A stretch of 64,000 bases of DNA from Thunnus maccoyii (GCF_910596095.1 NC_056554.1:6742501-6806500), one strand, 5' to 3'. Positions 46,701 to 60,800 are shown, counted from the first letter of the stretch. The notes: generated by a model not told the origin, from the letters alone. Program-made: numbers and translations.

Positions 46701-49700
46701 CTGAAAGAGAATACAAACAAAAATGTTGCTCTTATCTTTATTTGGAAAGTTAATCTTTTTTTTAGTGTTTCCTCCACTTTCAATTGGCATCTCAAAAACC
46801 TGTGCTACAATATGCTACATTTTCCCCAGCAGGGGGAAAATGTAGCATTCCCCTTTTATAGTATAGTTAAACCTTCAGATATCCACACAATTCCACTATA
46901 TCATCAGTGTCAATTTGATCTTGTCTCTGATGTTGACTGAATCATGGTATTGAAAAGATCAATTTTCTTTCTTCTCAATTGTTTCTTTTCATTCAAAATC
47001 TGTCCTGGTTTTCCATGAGTGTAAGAACCCTGTTAACTGTTCCCAGTTTAAAATGATGAAACATGTATTTCAGTGACCCTTGAGCCTGAACACAGGCTGC
47101 TCTTCAGCTTTAGTTTGTCTTTCTGCAAGGCCTGAGTTTTGACCTGAATGATTCATTTCAAAGGCTGTGTAAGAACAAGCCTGTACAGCAGCATTAGTGC
47201 CCACAGCCTTATCATGAAAAACTTCCAGAGAATGTCCCATGACATCCCTCCGTTTCTCTATTACCAGAGAAACCATTATTATTTACTTACAGGAAACTCA
47301 GGTTGAGCTCAAGTGTGAGGATGTCAAATAGGCAAAGAAGCACTGGCTGTAATAACCTGGGGCCAATTAATATAATCAATCAGAGAGATTATTCTCATTA
47401 CATTGTTTACTTTATCACTGCACACAATTATCAGTTACAGCACACCACATCTTAGAGAATCCAGCAAAAATGTGGACCTATGTCAAGTACTTGGTTTACT
47501 GTGGAGCATTTGTATACTGATACAACAGAGTTTGTCAGAATATCCTGCTTTTGGACTCACTGAACAGAAATCAAACCTTTTGCTTATCACCCCAAAACTA
47601 CTAAATGCAACCTTTTGTAAGCAGAGAACGATGAACCACTTAGAAAAGTGGTCAAGAACAGGTGTAAAAGACAAACAACAGAAGAGAGAGAGAGAGAGAG
47701 AGAGAGATCTTTTCAGGAGAACATCTTTGACTCATCTCAAGTGGGGTGGTGAAAAGAGTTATGCAGTAAAATGTGCCAAAAGTTGGGTGAGCATTCCTAT
47801 GGAAGCCCAATATACACGTGGATTGATGTTCTGCACATCATTAGGCCCTGCATCTACGTTGTATCTGCTTAGGCTAACATGCATTGTCTGGCCCCATTGA
47901 CTTGATAGGCAGTATCATCTGAAAGCCACTGACTTGACCAACCACCATCACTGTTTATCTAGTTCCACTTGTCTTACCAATAGACACTAGTTAGTAACCC
48001 CTCTGGTCTCTACTCTCATCAGGAGGGCACTCTCTCAATAACTGGTGTTTTGTTGAGTTGAGCCCATGAAACTGAGATCATTGTGTGTGTTCCAGTGTCC
48101 CAAAACAACTCCCCTCTTTACCTTCACCCACAGACTCAACACAGCCCTCTGAAGTGAAGCAAGTGATACTCACTGGACTTTGGCTGACGTGAAGTGTCTA
48201 TGTTTGCTTGGTTTTTACAGGCACTTCCGTATTATTGAATGTGGAGCCTTGAGAAAAATCAGTTTCCCAGTCGTAATTACAACTTGGATGTTGATATAAA
48301 CATTATTTACAAGTCGGAAACTCGTAATTAAGATAACTCTGAGCCACCAAATAAACCAATCTTCTTGAGCAACCCACCTTAACATTCAACAAAGCATTCA
48401 CCTGTCTATGATATCACCGGCTAAATCCAACAGTTAACATCATGCTTGCTATGGTTAAGCCAATACAGCATGTTAAGCTAACAACTAGCAGCATGCTGGT
48501 GGTGATGTCAGCAAGCTGCTCAAACAAACTAACAAAACATCTTTAGCTACATCATCCTAGCAAGCAACACAACATACACTTCTGTTTGTAACATCACCTG
48601 TTCACATGGTAAGATTCTGCACTTACATATCTTTTGTTCCAGTCACTAACCTTTCTTCTTACCCTTATTAATATCTCAACTAGATAATAGTCATGTACGG
48701 ACAGGTGACAAATTAAAGGAAAAACCAACATAAAGTTTCTTAGGTGGTGGGCCACCAAGTGCCACCAGAACAGCTTCAATGCATCTTGGCATTGATTCTA
48801 CAAGTCTCTGAACTCTTCTGGAGGGATGAACACCATTCTTCCAAAAGATATTCCCTCATTTGGTGTTTTGATGATGGTGGTGGAGAGTGCTGTCTAAAAC
48901 TGTCGAAAATCTCCCATAGGTGTTCAATTGGGTTGAAACCTGGTGACTGTGAAGGCCATAGCATATGATTCACATCATTTTCATACTTATCAAACCATTC
49001 AGTGACCCCTCGTGCCCTGTGCATTGGGGCAGTGTCATCCTGGAAGAGACCACTCCCATAAGGATAGAAATGTTTCATCATAGGATAAAGGTGATCATTC
49101 AGAACAACTTTGTATTGATTTGCAGTGACCCTTCCCTTTAAGGGGACAAGTGGACCCAAACCATGGCAGTAAAATGCCCCCCAAAGCATAACAGAGCCAC
49201 CGGATCCCATCACTGTAGGGGCCTTAACCTAACATTCAGGCCTGTATGGATTTTTCCTTTAATTTGTCACCTGTCTGTATATGATCTTTCAGGATTTTAA
49301 AAGGTCTAAATGAATCCTTCAATGTGAATTACATTTATTTTGGAATGTGCCAATTTATTTAGATTAAGGTTTTTCATTCATTTTGTTCTAATTAGGCTTT
49401 TCTCTTACTAGGTGGTAAAAAAATGCAAGTAATGGAGCTGCAGTTGTTTTGAACCTTGTACCTTTGAACCTGCTGTAACTCACCTGGATGTTGAGGCTAC
49501 GCAGCACAGCATTGATGCTAAGCAGATTTCTGATGGAGTTGTCTATGTGGCTGTGCAGTGCTGTGTTGGTGACTGAGGTTCGTAGCAAACTGAGGGCCTG
49601 TTGTAAAAGCCATAAGCCACACTGCACCTCCTGGGCTTGCTCCAATGCCTTGCCAAAAAATTAAGAGAAGGCGAGAGTTTAAGAGTCTCATCATGTAAGC

Positions 49701-50837
49701 GATATGGAACAAATACAGCAGGTGATCAGCACTCTCCTAAAGTTACAGGAGGTCCCTCAAATAAACCTGTGGTGAAAATTATATCTAGGATTGTCCAAAA
49801 AGTATGATTCTAAGTAGACATTTGTGGTTAAAAGATTATACACTAAAAGGCAGCACATTTCTATGAGGTAGCACACATACACTTTATAGACATTACAAAT
49901 CATTACATGTATGCATACATAGGAACCTAAATCTGTTGTCAGCTCTTAACACTCAAATGTTTTCAGTGGTTACTTACATTTTTCTTCTCCCAGACATCAA
50001 AGTCTACTGTGGTTTGGGGAACAGTGACAGACTCTGACAGGCTACATCCTTCTCTACATGACTTCTAAGGAAACAAGAGAGTAATAATGTTACAGTGTTT
50101 AGGGTACTTTTATCTAATGGTACATAAAACATTTTGTATGGGTGATTCCAGGACCATAGTATCTCAGCAGCAACCTTCACCTGCTCCTAGATCTGAATGC
50201 ATGCATGCATTTTCCTCTCACCATAGCGACTTCTGCGTCTCGGGCTTCCTTAATGAAATGGTTCAGGACCCTCAGGTCACAGATCGGCTTCAGTGGGGAT
50301 GGTAGGCCTGGCCGGGTCCACTCCAACACTATCAACAGCAAGGCAAGCAGTCCTGCCATCACAGATACAGCAGAGACAAAAATACAGTCACTCAAAGGCT
50401 GCTGATAACTGAGCATCAAAACAGGAAGCTCAGTTGATCAGCGCTAGCAAGTAAGCAGCAGCTGGAGACAAAATTTGGGACCCCTTTGACCTGTACGTAA
50501 TTACATGAACTAACTTTTGCAGACTGACATGATCAGATTTGAGGGAGCAAGACCGTTCACAAGCTTTCTGCACTATGCCTCATGGTTGGGGTACTAATTT
50601 ATCACTTCATGACCTTTACAGAACAATCACTCTACGAGAAAGTAGTGGTGAAGCTGATTTTCTTCCATTTGTTTCACTTATATGCATGATTGTGGAGTGA
50701 TGGGATGTTTGAAGATGGCTCATGATCTTAAACAGCTGTTCTTCAGAGACTTCCTCATGCATTCAACAGTTAAACAAACTATTTGAAGGAGTGCAGTGTC
50801 AATACAGACACTCTATTCTGTGTGGATTTTACTGGGC

Positions 50838-50882
<45 letters not shown>

Positions 50883-53800
50883 CTGGGTAATTTCTAACAG
50901 TATCAAACAGTGTTCACCCAACTGTAGTTTTGTGATGTTGTGGGTGGGTGTGTACCAAAACAAAAAGTTCATGGTAAATCAGATGGTATATGTAGAGAAA
51001 TGTGGGAAATTAACCAAGAATCAGAGCAATGGCAAATCAGTCTAAGGAAAGGTTTACTGTTGATGCATTCTCACTTTCATCAATACACTATGTTCAGATT
51101 CATATAGCCGTTATTATAGACTGGCCGTTATTATAGGTTTGGCTACAAGGCTTAACCTGGTCATGACCAGATCACCCTACAATACCATAATAAAAATATG
51201 ATTTGTTTAAATCCCACCGATTAATGAAAACTCTTTTAGTATATTCTCTTTCAGTACAGTTTTTTTTTTAAAAAAAAGAAAAGCTAGGCTAAAAGCAATC
51301 CACTTATCAATTAACTTTTTTCACATTTTAAATGTATGGGGACCCCAAATCCTTAATAACAACTGTGTCTCTACCCACCACCCTCATCTAGTGACATCAG
51401 TTGAGGTCTTTCTATGTCTATTTCTTTCTAAATCTGGTGACTCTTCCATGCATACCTTCAGGGCTACCGATGTATGATTTTTATTTTTGAATTCAATTAT
51501 CAACAAACACTTAGAGTACCAGTTACAAGTTTGGGCACACTTTCTCATTCAAGGGAATGGAAAGGTGTGTCCAAACTCGTGACTGGCACTGTAGTTGTCC
51601 TATATGTTGTCCTCTTCAATAGTTTATCAGATAACATACAGAATTAATGAAAAATGAGAAAAATATTAATGTTGCAGATTATTCATCCCCCGAACAAAAT
51701 TACATTTTCTGTTCACCCACAGCAAGGACAGATGTTAATACCTTATACCAAACAATATCCTTTGATTTGCTGTGGATACTGCTTGCATTTATTTCTGTCA
51801 TCTGGATAAATTAGCTGCTCAAGGATCAGTCTTTCATACACATTATTACATATAAGAAATTTCTGAATATAGGTGTCAAAGTTTTGCCAATATACAGTAA
51901 ACATACACTTTGCATAGCAGTTGAGGACCGTTAGTGCTGTACTGTATATCATGTAGAATTGGCATGAGTCAGCATGATAAAGCAGTATTTTATTCATTTA
52001 GTTTCATTCTTGCATATGACACAAACAAAACCACATGATATCCGGGATTATGAACAGAAACCTGCAGATATAATGACAGTGCAGAAATGCCTGTAGCCTC
52101 GTTTAACCCTAATTATATATGGTGGTTCTATAATTGGGCCATTAGTCGGCTTTATTCAGAAATGCAGACATTACTTCCAACATCCAATGAATGCACAGCA
52201 CACTCTGAACTCTAAGGATATACTTGGAAATGAATGGAAATGTTCTACTGTTGTGGGTCATGTGGGCATCCAGCCTCGTTCCTCTTTACCACATACTGAA
52301 TGCACTCTTTCACAGCAGTCTAGATGCATGACGCACAAGGATGACAGAAAATACAGATGATCTTCCAAAGCAGACAGGTCAGATAAAGGCTAGATTAAGT
52401 TCTCAGACTCCCACTTAACTAGCACAAATTGAGCTGAACTGGAAAAACTACAACTGAGGGATAATAACAAATAATGTCAAGAATTATAATACCATTACTA
52501 GTACTACATTAGTAGTGGTCCTTAAAGAGGTCACTACTGTAATCAGCTTAACTTCCATGCAATATTTTCTCAAAAGACAGCGTCACTGAGGGGGGACTCT
52601 TAATGACACTTAGGATCTGTAGTCTGTTTATCAAACTGCACATCTCACTCATATCACCCCTATGTCTCACATAAACCTTCTGTAAACTCTGTTTGTACAT
52701 AGTGCTGGTGGTGTCCCACAACAAGCTAATAATTGCTCCATATACATTAGTAACCTTTTTTAGGCTCAGTGTTCCCCTGAGCAAGCACTTATAATCCTAG
52801 TAGATGCACATAAATAGTGTCATTGGGTGGACATGCATTTTGGTCATTCATAGTCTCATTGGAAATTATTACTTACTCATAATGAATACAAGCCATAACT
52901 ATGGCAGGAAATTAAGACAGAATGGGACTTATTAGGAAGTATTTCACAGAAAATGAATCCTACTACACTGAGTCTGTTTTCATCCTGTTGACTACTAAGT
53001 GGCTGCTCTAGTAAATTTATTGGGGGACTTTTATAGAATTTGTCCACTTCAGTGGACAAATCACAAACTTTTAAATCTTTTTCAGACCCCCTGTGATACT
53101 TGACATTTATACAAGCCCTGGAGGTCTTTCCACGTTATTATTCAAGAGCAAAACATTAGATCAACAATGTGGTCCCAAGTATACTAATGTAGGATGCACA
53201 CTTAAATAATTTTTAACATATACTATTTATGTACTAGTTGGAGAAGCAAAGCGATATCTGCATAGACAAACTAATGGCCTCCTTTCCATACATTCTTACA
53301 TTTTTCATTTCCCAAAATGCGATCACTTTGTTAAAGAAGTGTGTGTGACTCAGCTTGAGGATTAACTGTGACCTTTTCACCTCCACCACTGCCTACGTGA
53401 GAATGCATCAATCTAAACTGTGTAAACACACACATACACTCTCTGCATTCTCACCATGGTGGTGGAATTTGCAGTCCAGGACTGTGGCCAAACTAAAAGA
53501 TAACAGCTTTGTCTGCCAACATCGGCTGCCAAAACCATGTTGCTATTTTAAATTGGAAGCAGCAGTCCACAAGTGGTGGTACTTTGGATAATGGCAAGCG
53601 TTACACCAGGTATGTGACAGATGCTTTGGAAAGGTGGCGGGATGCTCATATGAGGTGATGCCTTTGATATGCTATTTTAACCAACTCGTGTCAAACAGGT
53701 GCACAGACAGCACTCAGCAATTTAAACCAACTAGTTGGGGTAGTCGTAATGACTAAATGACACAGTGGGCCGATGAGGAGATGCTATTTAAAGCACATCT

Positions 53801-55200
53801 CAGTGGTGGGAGGATTGCTTTTGAATCCTTTCAATCCCCCTCTCCTCATTTGAACATGTCTTCCCCATGACAAAGTGCAGACTTGTAAGTAACTAGATAT
53901 CAAATGACACAGGTGTGACATAATTTCCTGTTTGACTTCACTGGAATCCCTTATAGCTGTCAGCCTTTGATAAACTCTTGCTCTTTTCTGCTGACACACG
54001 TATGTGACGACTGTGCCAAGAACTGCAGATTCAGCTTTCGCATTCAGTAATCTTAACTTTCCAGTCTGCTGAGTCATGCTAGATCCTCTGGAGATGATTT
54101 TGTAGCTTACAGTAACAGGAAATAATACATCTTTAGAATGAGTGGGAAAAACTCCCACACAGATTAAGCGCTGTGCTCAGCTCACTAATGTTCAGGACCA
54201 ACATGATGCCTTGAATCAGTTTCATCATCTGCTTCAAAAAGATGTCTGAATAGTGTCTACTCTCCCAGTTGCCTGATTAGGTTTCTTCAGTGTCTATCAC
54301 CTGACAGTAATTTTGTTTCATTTAGAAGTGACATTTCAATAGCTTAAATGATTAATTGTTATTGAGAGGCTTGTAGTTTGGCAGTATAGCTTGATGTACA
54401 GCAGCATTCTAGGAGGTGGCATTAAACAATCTATTTCCATGAACTGTGGTGAATAAATACAATCCTGTACCATGCAGAAATAAGTCTTAGAATATGTGGG
54501 ATGTGGAGTTTGGCACAAATCAGAGAACAGGCATAACTGTTCAAAAAACCCAAACCTCCAGAAATGCCTTAAATAATCTCAATATTCACCTCAATATTCA
54601 ATATTCACCTATACATCTAGAGCCTATATAATCAATGTGATGAACGTGTTTTAAAATACTGAGCACAGAGACAGTTTGCAGCACACAGATCATTCACACA
54701 AAGTTACCTGACTAGGTAATATTACAAGGGCGCTTACCTCTACCCGTTTTCTGCAACATTCGCAAACAGGTGCCGCATCTTTTAAAATCATTGTGAAAAA
54801 TTAAATATTTGCCCAAGCGTGACGGCTCAAAATAAAGGCACCAGTGAAATCCAACAAGTCCAGCATACACCCAAGTGCTCTGCTGCCAGCGCTAGTCCGA
54901 CCCGCATGTAGGTCTGTGTCAAAAAGATCTGCGCTGCGGGTGAGAGCAGTCACCTACCAGACTTTGCATCACTGCTGTGCTTTGGCTAAACCTTTTATTT
55001 GCCTCCCCTAAGGATATAGCGATAACGTGATAGCCCGCAAGGACGAGGACGCGCCTTTTTACGCACCACGGTGAGCGATTAAACATCAACCCATGCATGC
55101 AGTCCCCCTTTGCGTAAAGCGTGAAAATAGACTAACTACTAAAGCTAGTGTACAGAGAAAAAACATGAAGGCATGTCCATAACTCACTGGGAATCTCCAT
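46548..55200 (-). CDS. epo: epo: erythropoietin
   Basis: Five coding exons with canonical sites and matching phases: 55188-55200 (MEIP + 1 base), 50222-50352, 49978-50064, 49484-49648, 46548-46700; 182 residues. The signal peptide is [19 protein letters not shown]; helix A reads [20 protein letters not shown]. Then [16 protein letters not shown], a second helix [42 protein letters not shown], and the last helix [20 protein letters not shown] ending ACQQDVS. Four cysteines match the two EPO disulfides; a fifth (QCGLW) is extra. No N-X-S/T sequon is present, as I recall for pufferfish epo. EPO is the secreted four-helix cytokine driving red-cell production through EPOR. The five-exon layout matches the family; intron 1 is long (4.8 kb). 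Confidence 0.93.
47684..47707. repeat. (GA)n microsatellite
   Basis: About 12 GA units in epo intron 4. Confidence 0.9.
48698..49277 (-). mobile_element. Tc1/mariner element, internally deleted (580 bp)
   Basis: Inverted ends cggacaggtgacaaattaaa / tttaatttgtcacctgtctg lie between TA dinucleotides (48696-48697, 49278-49279). The minus-strand ORF 48776-49213 is the C-terminal part of a Tc1-type transposase: [45 protein letters not shown] (second D and the final acidic residue of the DDE triad region). The N-terminal DNA-binding half and first catalytic Asp are missing, so it cannot move itself. It sits in epo intron 4. Confidence 0.88.
50841..50878. repeat. (GT)n microsatellite
   Basis: Nineteen perfect GT units. 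Confidence 0.97.
51517..51593. mobile_element. Miniature palindromic MITE (77 bp)
   Basis: Left arm taccagttacaagtttgggc and right arm ccaaactcgtgactggcactgta are near-complementary and meet around ctcattcaagggaatgg. Ends are TA. This is the 'cagtcaaaagtttggacacacc' family common in fish, probably Tc1/mariner-derived. Confidence 0.75.
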
Positions 55201-56346
55201 AGCGGTATCCGCATAGCCCCTCATAGGGTCCTCGCGGTTTGGCCCATAGGTCCGTCTATTGCCCATTAATTGGAAACGAAGCTCTTTTGTGGATCTCCTG
55301 CACTTATCCGGTAGGTGTTTCTAAAAACTGATCCTGTTTGATTTTTTATTGATGACTTTGAAAATAAAGTTGCATTGTTTCTATGATGACAATCAAAACT
55401 ACCTCCTCCCTTAAGGCAAATTGTTTTCTTTCATTGTTATCCAAATAATAGGCAATCTCTGTTTATAAAACACTGGTCCTAAAAAGTAAATAATGTCTCA
55501 AAAACGACGTGCGGAGACTTCCCATCCATTGTTCTGATGATTTTCAGAAACGGTCATTAGAGTAGTATAGGTTAAAAAAAACTGAAAGATTTATTGTCGA
55601 TAAATATCAAATGAAAAATTTAGTTCTGATTGTCAAAATGATAAGGTTTTTAATATAGGACTATCACTGCTATCTGTCATATGCCACGGTGCACTATTGA
55701 CCACAGAGGGTAAATAGTGACAGAAATCAAACTTTGCCATAAATGGACGTTTTTCATGAATTTTTCCATCATCTGAAATATGGCTTTGAGATGAAATATG
55801 TATACTGATTAAGCATGTACAATATTTGTTAGTTATAGCATATCAATGAACACTGTAACTGCTGAGATGCCACACTGCCAGTCCAGTCGGTAAATACATG
55901 ACGCACAGGTGTAACTTTAAACACCCAGCTCCTCTTTCCCACTGTGAGATCCTCAAATGTTTACTGCTTGTGATCATCCAAAACTTTCACCTTAATGTCG
56001 TCACCGAGACGGTCGTGCCTCAAGGTCGTTGAAATTTTTTTTTTCAAGGCAGGATACATTAGATTACAGCACGTACCTTTAACAGTATGTTGCTATTAAA
56101 AGAAACGCACGATAAACTACACAAATGTGTTGAAAATAAGGGTGGGGGATAGCCAGAGGGTTAACACTGACACTTTCATTTCCAGTCTTAACTACTTAAT
56201 CAACTAGTCGTATCACACAAAGGCGCTACAAATAAATAAATAAAAAGGTCTGTTGATGTGCAGCTCCAAAAGATAAATTACAGGTGGTTGAGGGCAGCGG
56301 TTTATTTTGTTATGATTCTTTTTTCTTTGAATTTCTGTTAATTTTC

Positions 56347-56398
<52 letters not shown>

Positions 56399-56900
56399 TG
56401 TGTTGTGAACTGTAAAAGAGGAGCAGGTTAAACTTGAACTTATAAGTTATGTATGGTCAGTGATACGTTGGCTCTACATACAAGCAGGTGACATGTTAGA
56501 CAGTGTTTTCCACCACCACCATCAAAACACCAAATGAGGGAAGATCTTTAGAAGAATTATGTTCATCCCTCCACCCAGTGGGGCCCAACACCTTTCGGAG
56601 AAATGTGCTTCCTCTGAACTTGCTGGGGCCTCCTTGGTGTATTTTCTCTGTACCTGTACAGAGTACATATTCACTTATTTCACTGTATTCCAGTTGTCAT
56701 TATTTCCTGCTGTGTGATGAACACCAGCTTTGCAAATTTCAATTGAAAAATGTTTATGACATACATCATCTTGTGATGCACCTGGACACGTCATCAGCGA
56801 TGTTACCCGGGGTCACTGGGTGTCTCAAGTCTTTCAGATACCAGATACCAGATACCCTCACCCAGGCGACCCAGCAGGGGTTGATCAAGCCCCAGCTTGT
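55201..56900. other. Upstream region of epo; promoter not resolved
   Basis: The 5'UTR and promoter of epo should start just above 55200. Several minus-strand ATGs occur within 60 bp upstream of the chosen start (ctatggg, ctatgag, ctatgcgg). I see no clear TATA or GATA/HRE cluster. An (ATT)n run lies at 56348-56398. No other gene seen. Confidence 0.4.
56348..56398. repeat. (ATT)n microsatellite
   Basis: About 17 perfect units. Confidence 0.97.
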
Positions 56901-56904
56901 GTCC

Positions 56905-57860
56905 AGGTAGCACTACCCTACCCACGGCTCTCGTCTCCTGATCCACAGCCACCTTGATGCAACTTCTGCTGCCTTGGTGGCCAACTTGATGGCCCTTTGC
57001 CTACTGGCCCCTGTGATGCCCAGCATGCTGTAAGCCCTGCAGAGGGACTGGCCTGTGAACCCTCTGCATCCCAGCTCAATGGGCTCTCACTTGCCACGTG
57101 TTGCTTTGGCATTCTTCCACTAGCTCAGTGTACTTTGCCCTTTTCCTCTCTTTGGCCTCCTCAATGCAGTCTTTCCAGGGAATGGTGAGCTCCAGGAGAA
57201 TGAGCTGCTTGGAGGCTTCCGAGATCAGCACCATGTCTGGCCTTAGCGTTGTTGTGGCAACAGTTTCTAGGAACTTCAGTTGCTTCCCCAGGTCAACTTT
57301 CAGCTCCCAGTCTTGTGCCATTGCTAGCAGACCAGAGGAGGTGGTCCTGGTAGCTGATGTTAGCCTCTTCCCAGCCCCGACAAAAGGGATGGTCTTCTTT
57401 ATGGGACAGAGATGCTTTCAGTGGACAATCCCACTACAGATTGTGTCCGCTATGGCCTTCGGGACTTGGTCATGGTGCCAGTGGTAGCGCCCCTCACTCA
57501 GGGCCTTCAAACAGCAGCTGAGTATGTGCTCCAGGGTTCCTCTCTTCAGGCACAGAGGGCAATCTGGTGACTCCAATTTCCCCAGCAAAACAAGTTAGAT
57601 GGACTTGGTAGAACGTCATAGACCGCCTGGATTAAGAATTTTATTTGATGGGGCTCAGCTTTCCATAGCTCAGCCCATGAGACTTTGCACTCCACTGCTC
57701 CCATCTTGTCCAGACTCCCTGCTGCATTCCAATCATCCTGCTGTCTCGCTCCTCCTCAACTGAAACTTACACCTTGTCCTGAATTGGCGACCTCTTGTCC
57801 TTGCCCTGTGCCTTGTTGTAGCAAGGTATTAAACTGCTACCTGGGCCAGCCCTTCCACGA
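56905..57860 (-). mobile_element. Degraded LINE 3' coding end with restriction-like endonuclease (R2/NeSL-like)
   Basis: Read on the minus strand in more than one frame: KVSWAELWKAEPHQIKFLIQ, AVYDVLPSPSNL, DCPLCLKRGTLEHILSCC (CCHC-like knuckle), LRPDMVLISEASKQLILLEL (PD-x-ELT nuclease-like core), AKYTELVEECQ, GFTGQSLCRAYSMLGITGA and ASRWLWIRR. This is the C-terminal layout of RLE-type LINEs. At least two frame breaks and one stop are seen; the 5' part with the reverse transcriptase is absent. Group assignment is from memory of similar fish and coral ORFs. Confidence 0.65.
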
Positions 57861-60800
57861 GATACTGTGCCCAACAGCACTCTGTGCCTTAGCCGCAACT
57901 CAGAGATTGAAAAATGTCAATAAAGGCAAACACTTTAACAAAGTTTTCTTATCAAACCTACACAGTGTGTACAAAGTCAACATCGTGACAGAACAAATAG
58001 TCAGGAATTTAAAGCCCACTTGAAAAATCATTTCACACCTAACCACTCTGGACAATAGTTGTACAGATTTTGAAAATGCTAGTTTTGCAAAGTAAAATGT
58101 CTCAGAAGCACTTTTCTGGTTCAACTGGTTCACTGGAAAGAAACTTGGTACTTGCAGTATTGGTTATAACGTACTGTAGGCCTAAAAGCAAGTTGTTTGG
58201 TTTTTCCCACCACTGTTTTTGTAAAACACACCACTTTGCATCTAGTTCAGTATGCCTCCTTTGTGGTTTGTGCAGAATTATAGAGTTGTACCACTACTAC
58301 ATTTGAGAGTTCAAATTTGTAACACAGAATTCACAAATTGGCTGGTGATTGTGCAGTACAGTAATCAAAGTAATTAAAAAAAAAAACAATAAATGGCTGA
58401 ACTACAGTATTTATACTGAAAAGTGTGTGCTCTCAAATTTGATCACCCAGATTTTTGTATAATGGATATTTTTTTAAATCTGATTTTCATTTTTCACATT
58501 CGGCAGATCAACAAGGTCATTAGAAGACTCATCACTCTTCTGCTGTGAGCACTTCCCTCCCATGACCTGATCTAGGACATAAAAATTGTTACTAATATCC
58601 CTGATACACAGTATATTGGTCAAATGAACAAAACTGTCCCTAAAGCCAATGTTAAGAAGGAAATTAAGCCAGAATAATGTGAGATGTCAACATCTAGGAG
58701 ATGCCTGGCCTGATGGCCAATAGACACTGGCTCCAAGAAAACTACAACTGTATTGAAGTGACTGGGAAAATCCCAGACTTCTGCCATGAAATAAAAGGTG
58801 AGACAGTTCTACAATATGTTAGGCTGTGAATATATAACTTTCAACTTATGACAGTACTGATCTTGAACAATATTGTTTCATCAAGAAGTTATCAATGCCC
58901 TTTGGAGAAATATGTCTGGGAAATGCAGTCTAGTCTGAAAGAAACTTGTACTTCCAAGGTAACAAATGTTACACATTAATGCTATAGGCAGACTTTTATC
59001 CAAGAAAACTTCTTTAAAATTTGTGACCAGGATTAGTTATAAGGATACAATGCAATTTACACATAATGTGATAATAATAACAGTTATTTTTGCAATATTC
59101 AAATACTGTAAATCCCCACCCCCTCTTGTGAAACCCTACCTCCGGTAAAAAAGAAATTTCAATGAACTTGATGACAGAATGACATTGGCCCCAACCGAGG
59201 TATGCGGAGTAGCAATGAGTTATCTGTGCCATCATCAAAACAAAGTTTCTGCTCAAGGAAGATGCAAGCTATTTCAAGAAATCTGTCAATATCAACTATT
59301 CTTAGAATAGTTGAGTCTTGATATGGCTTCCTTGTGATACAATGAAACAAATAGGCCCAAGACAAACACGAGGGAGCCAGGATGGCATTACTTACTTAGT
59401 GTACAATATTGTATTTTTATTAGCTTTGTGGATGCAGTTAGTTATCATTCATAAAAATAGACATGTATGTTAACACATTGTGAATATCCAATGAAGAAAA
59501 TTGATCAGCTGAGTGTAGGATATGTTAACAGATGTCATACATCAATGATATTTTCTGCACTTGTAATTCTTCACACAGGCGTGTTTATGGCCCATGTCTT
59601 CACCCCGACCCTTGACAGCCCTGTGGAGCCAGAGTAAAGGAAATACATTGAAATTTCCTGGAAGTCCCCTTTATGTGTCATCAAGGACGGGGTGTCTCCG
59701 AGGACCTACAGGAGGCTTTTCCATCAGACAGGAAGTAAAAGTATGTTTGCACATGCACTATCAGGAGCCAACATGCAATGTCAATTGACACACATAGCTT
59801 CACTCACTAAAATACTTGGAAACACTGATAAAACTTACACATTTGTATGCTTACCATTTCACAAGCCTATGTAACGTGCATTACAGCACACATACATACA
59901 CAAGTGTGCGCACACAACATGGTGAGAGGGTAAAATATGTAAAACTACTGAAAATATTTCAATTGTAAAAAGAATATATTAGAATATAAATATTAGATTA
60001 TGTCTAATATAAGATGTCAATATGAGCTACTAGGGAATTCATTGATCAGTGCTATAATATCCATTAATAAATTACCTTGTACCCAAGAGCCATGACAAAT
60101 TCTCTAACATTTCTAGATTTTTCCATTGTTTCTCTTCTCAGAATTGTGATACAAAAATGCCAAAAACTAAATGTCATAAGTGGAGGACTAATATGATTTT
60201 AATGTACATTAAGCCCCCTCCTCTTTAATAAATTTACATATCTATACACCTTCTGATATGAGTCATCTTTATATTGGTCACTGCAGTGCTAAGCTCAAGA
60301 CAATGTTGACAGATTGTTGCACTGTTTGCTCAAAGGACTGTTTGCTTACGTCTGAGCCAACATGAGAGAGAGGAGAGGGAGACAAGGTACGTGCTGTGAG
60401 CCATGCTTTGTGACAAGGGCAGGGGATTGGGGTGGGATGTGAGGGATGTGTGGGGAGTGCGGGGGCAGGGGAGTCCAGTCACAGTGACTCCTTGGTTGGA
60501 ATGGTACACAGTTATTGAGTTTAGCATGATTTAAAAGAGCTAGGGAAATATAAAGTGGGGATGAAACCACATGCTCTTTTCCTGTGCCTCACTTACACTC
60601 ACACTAGTTAATAAACAAAGTTGGTCAGGGGTGATGCCAACAACCTAATGAGGGAGAGGCATACTATAAAGAGAGCAGTGAAAGTGCACAGATGTTATGC
60701 TAGTGTGCGTGTGTGTGTGTGTGTGTGTTTTGCATTCTGATCCCGGTTTTTGGCTCACAGCCAGCTAGGTCTACTCCTCTGGCGCGACACAAGACAGGAA

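Larger units (their letters stand above)
50353..55187. other. epo intron 1; few repeats, no gene seen
   Basis: Holds a (GT)n run at 50841-50878, a small palindromic MITE at 51517-51593, and otherwise unique-looking AT-rich DNA. ORFs such as 53784-54158 have no recognisable domain. Conserved intronic regulatory elements cannot be judged without comparison. Confidence 0.5.

Noticed and set aside
47810-47822. acacgtgg as a hypoxia-response element for epo
   Set aside because: A lone RCGTG core in an intron is expected by chance; no flanking partner site or conservation could be shown.
47403-47900. 165-codon plus-strand ORF in epo intron 4
   Set aside because: It crosses a (GA)n run giving RERERERE; composition and lack of homology suggest chance.
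53784-54158. 124-codon minus-strand ORF in epo intron 1
   Set aside because: No recognisable domain, no paralogue in the window and no supporting splice context.
54739-54776. Alternative epo first exon (minus-strand ATGTTGCAGAAAACGGG before a gtaagc donor)
   Set aside because: The phase fits, but MEIP-R at 55188-55200 agrees better with percomorph epo N-termini (MEFPR-like) as I recall them.
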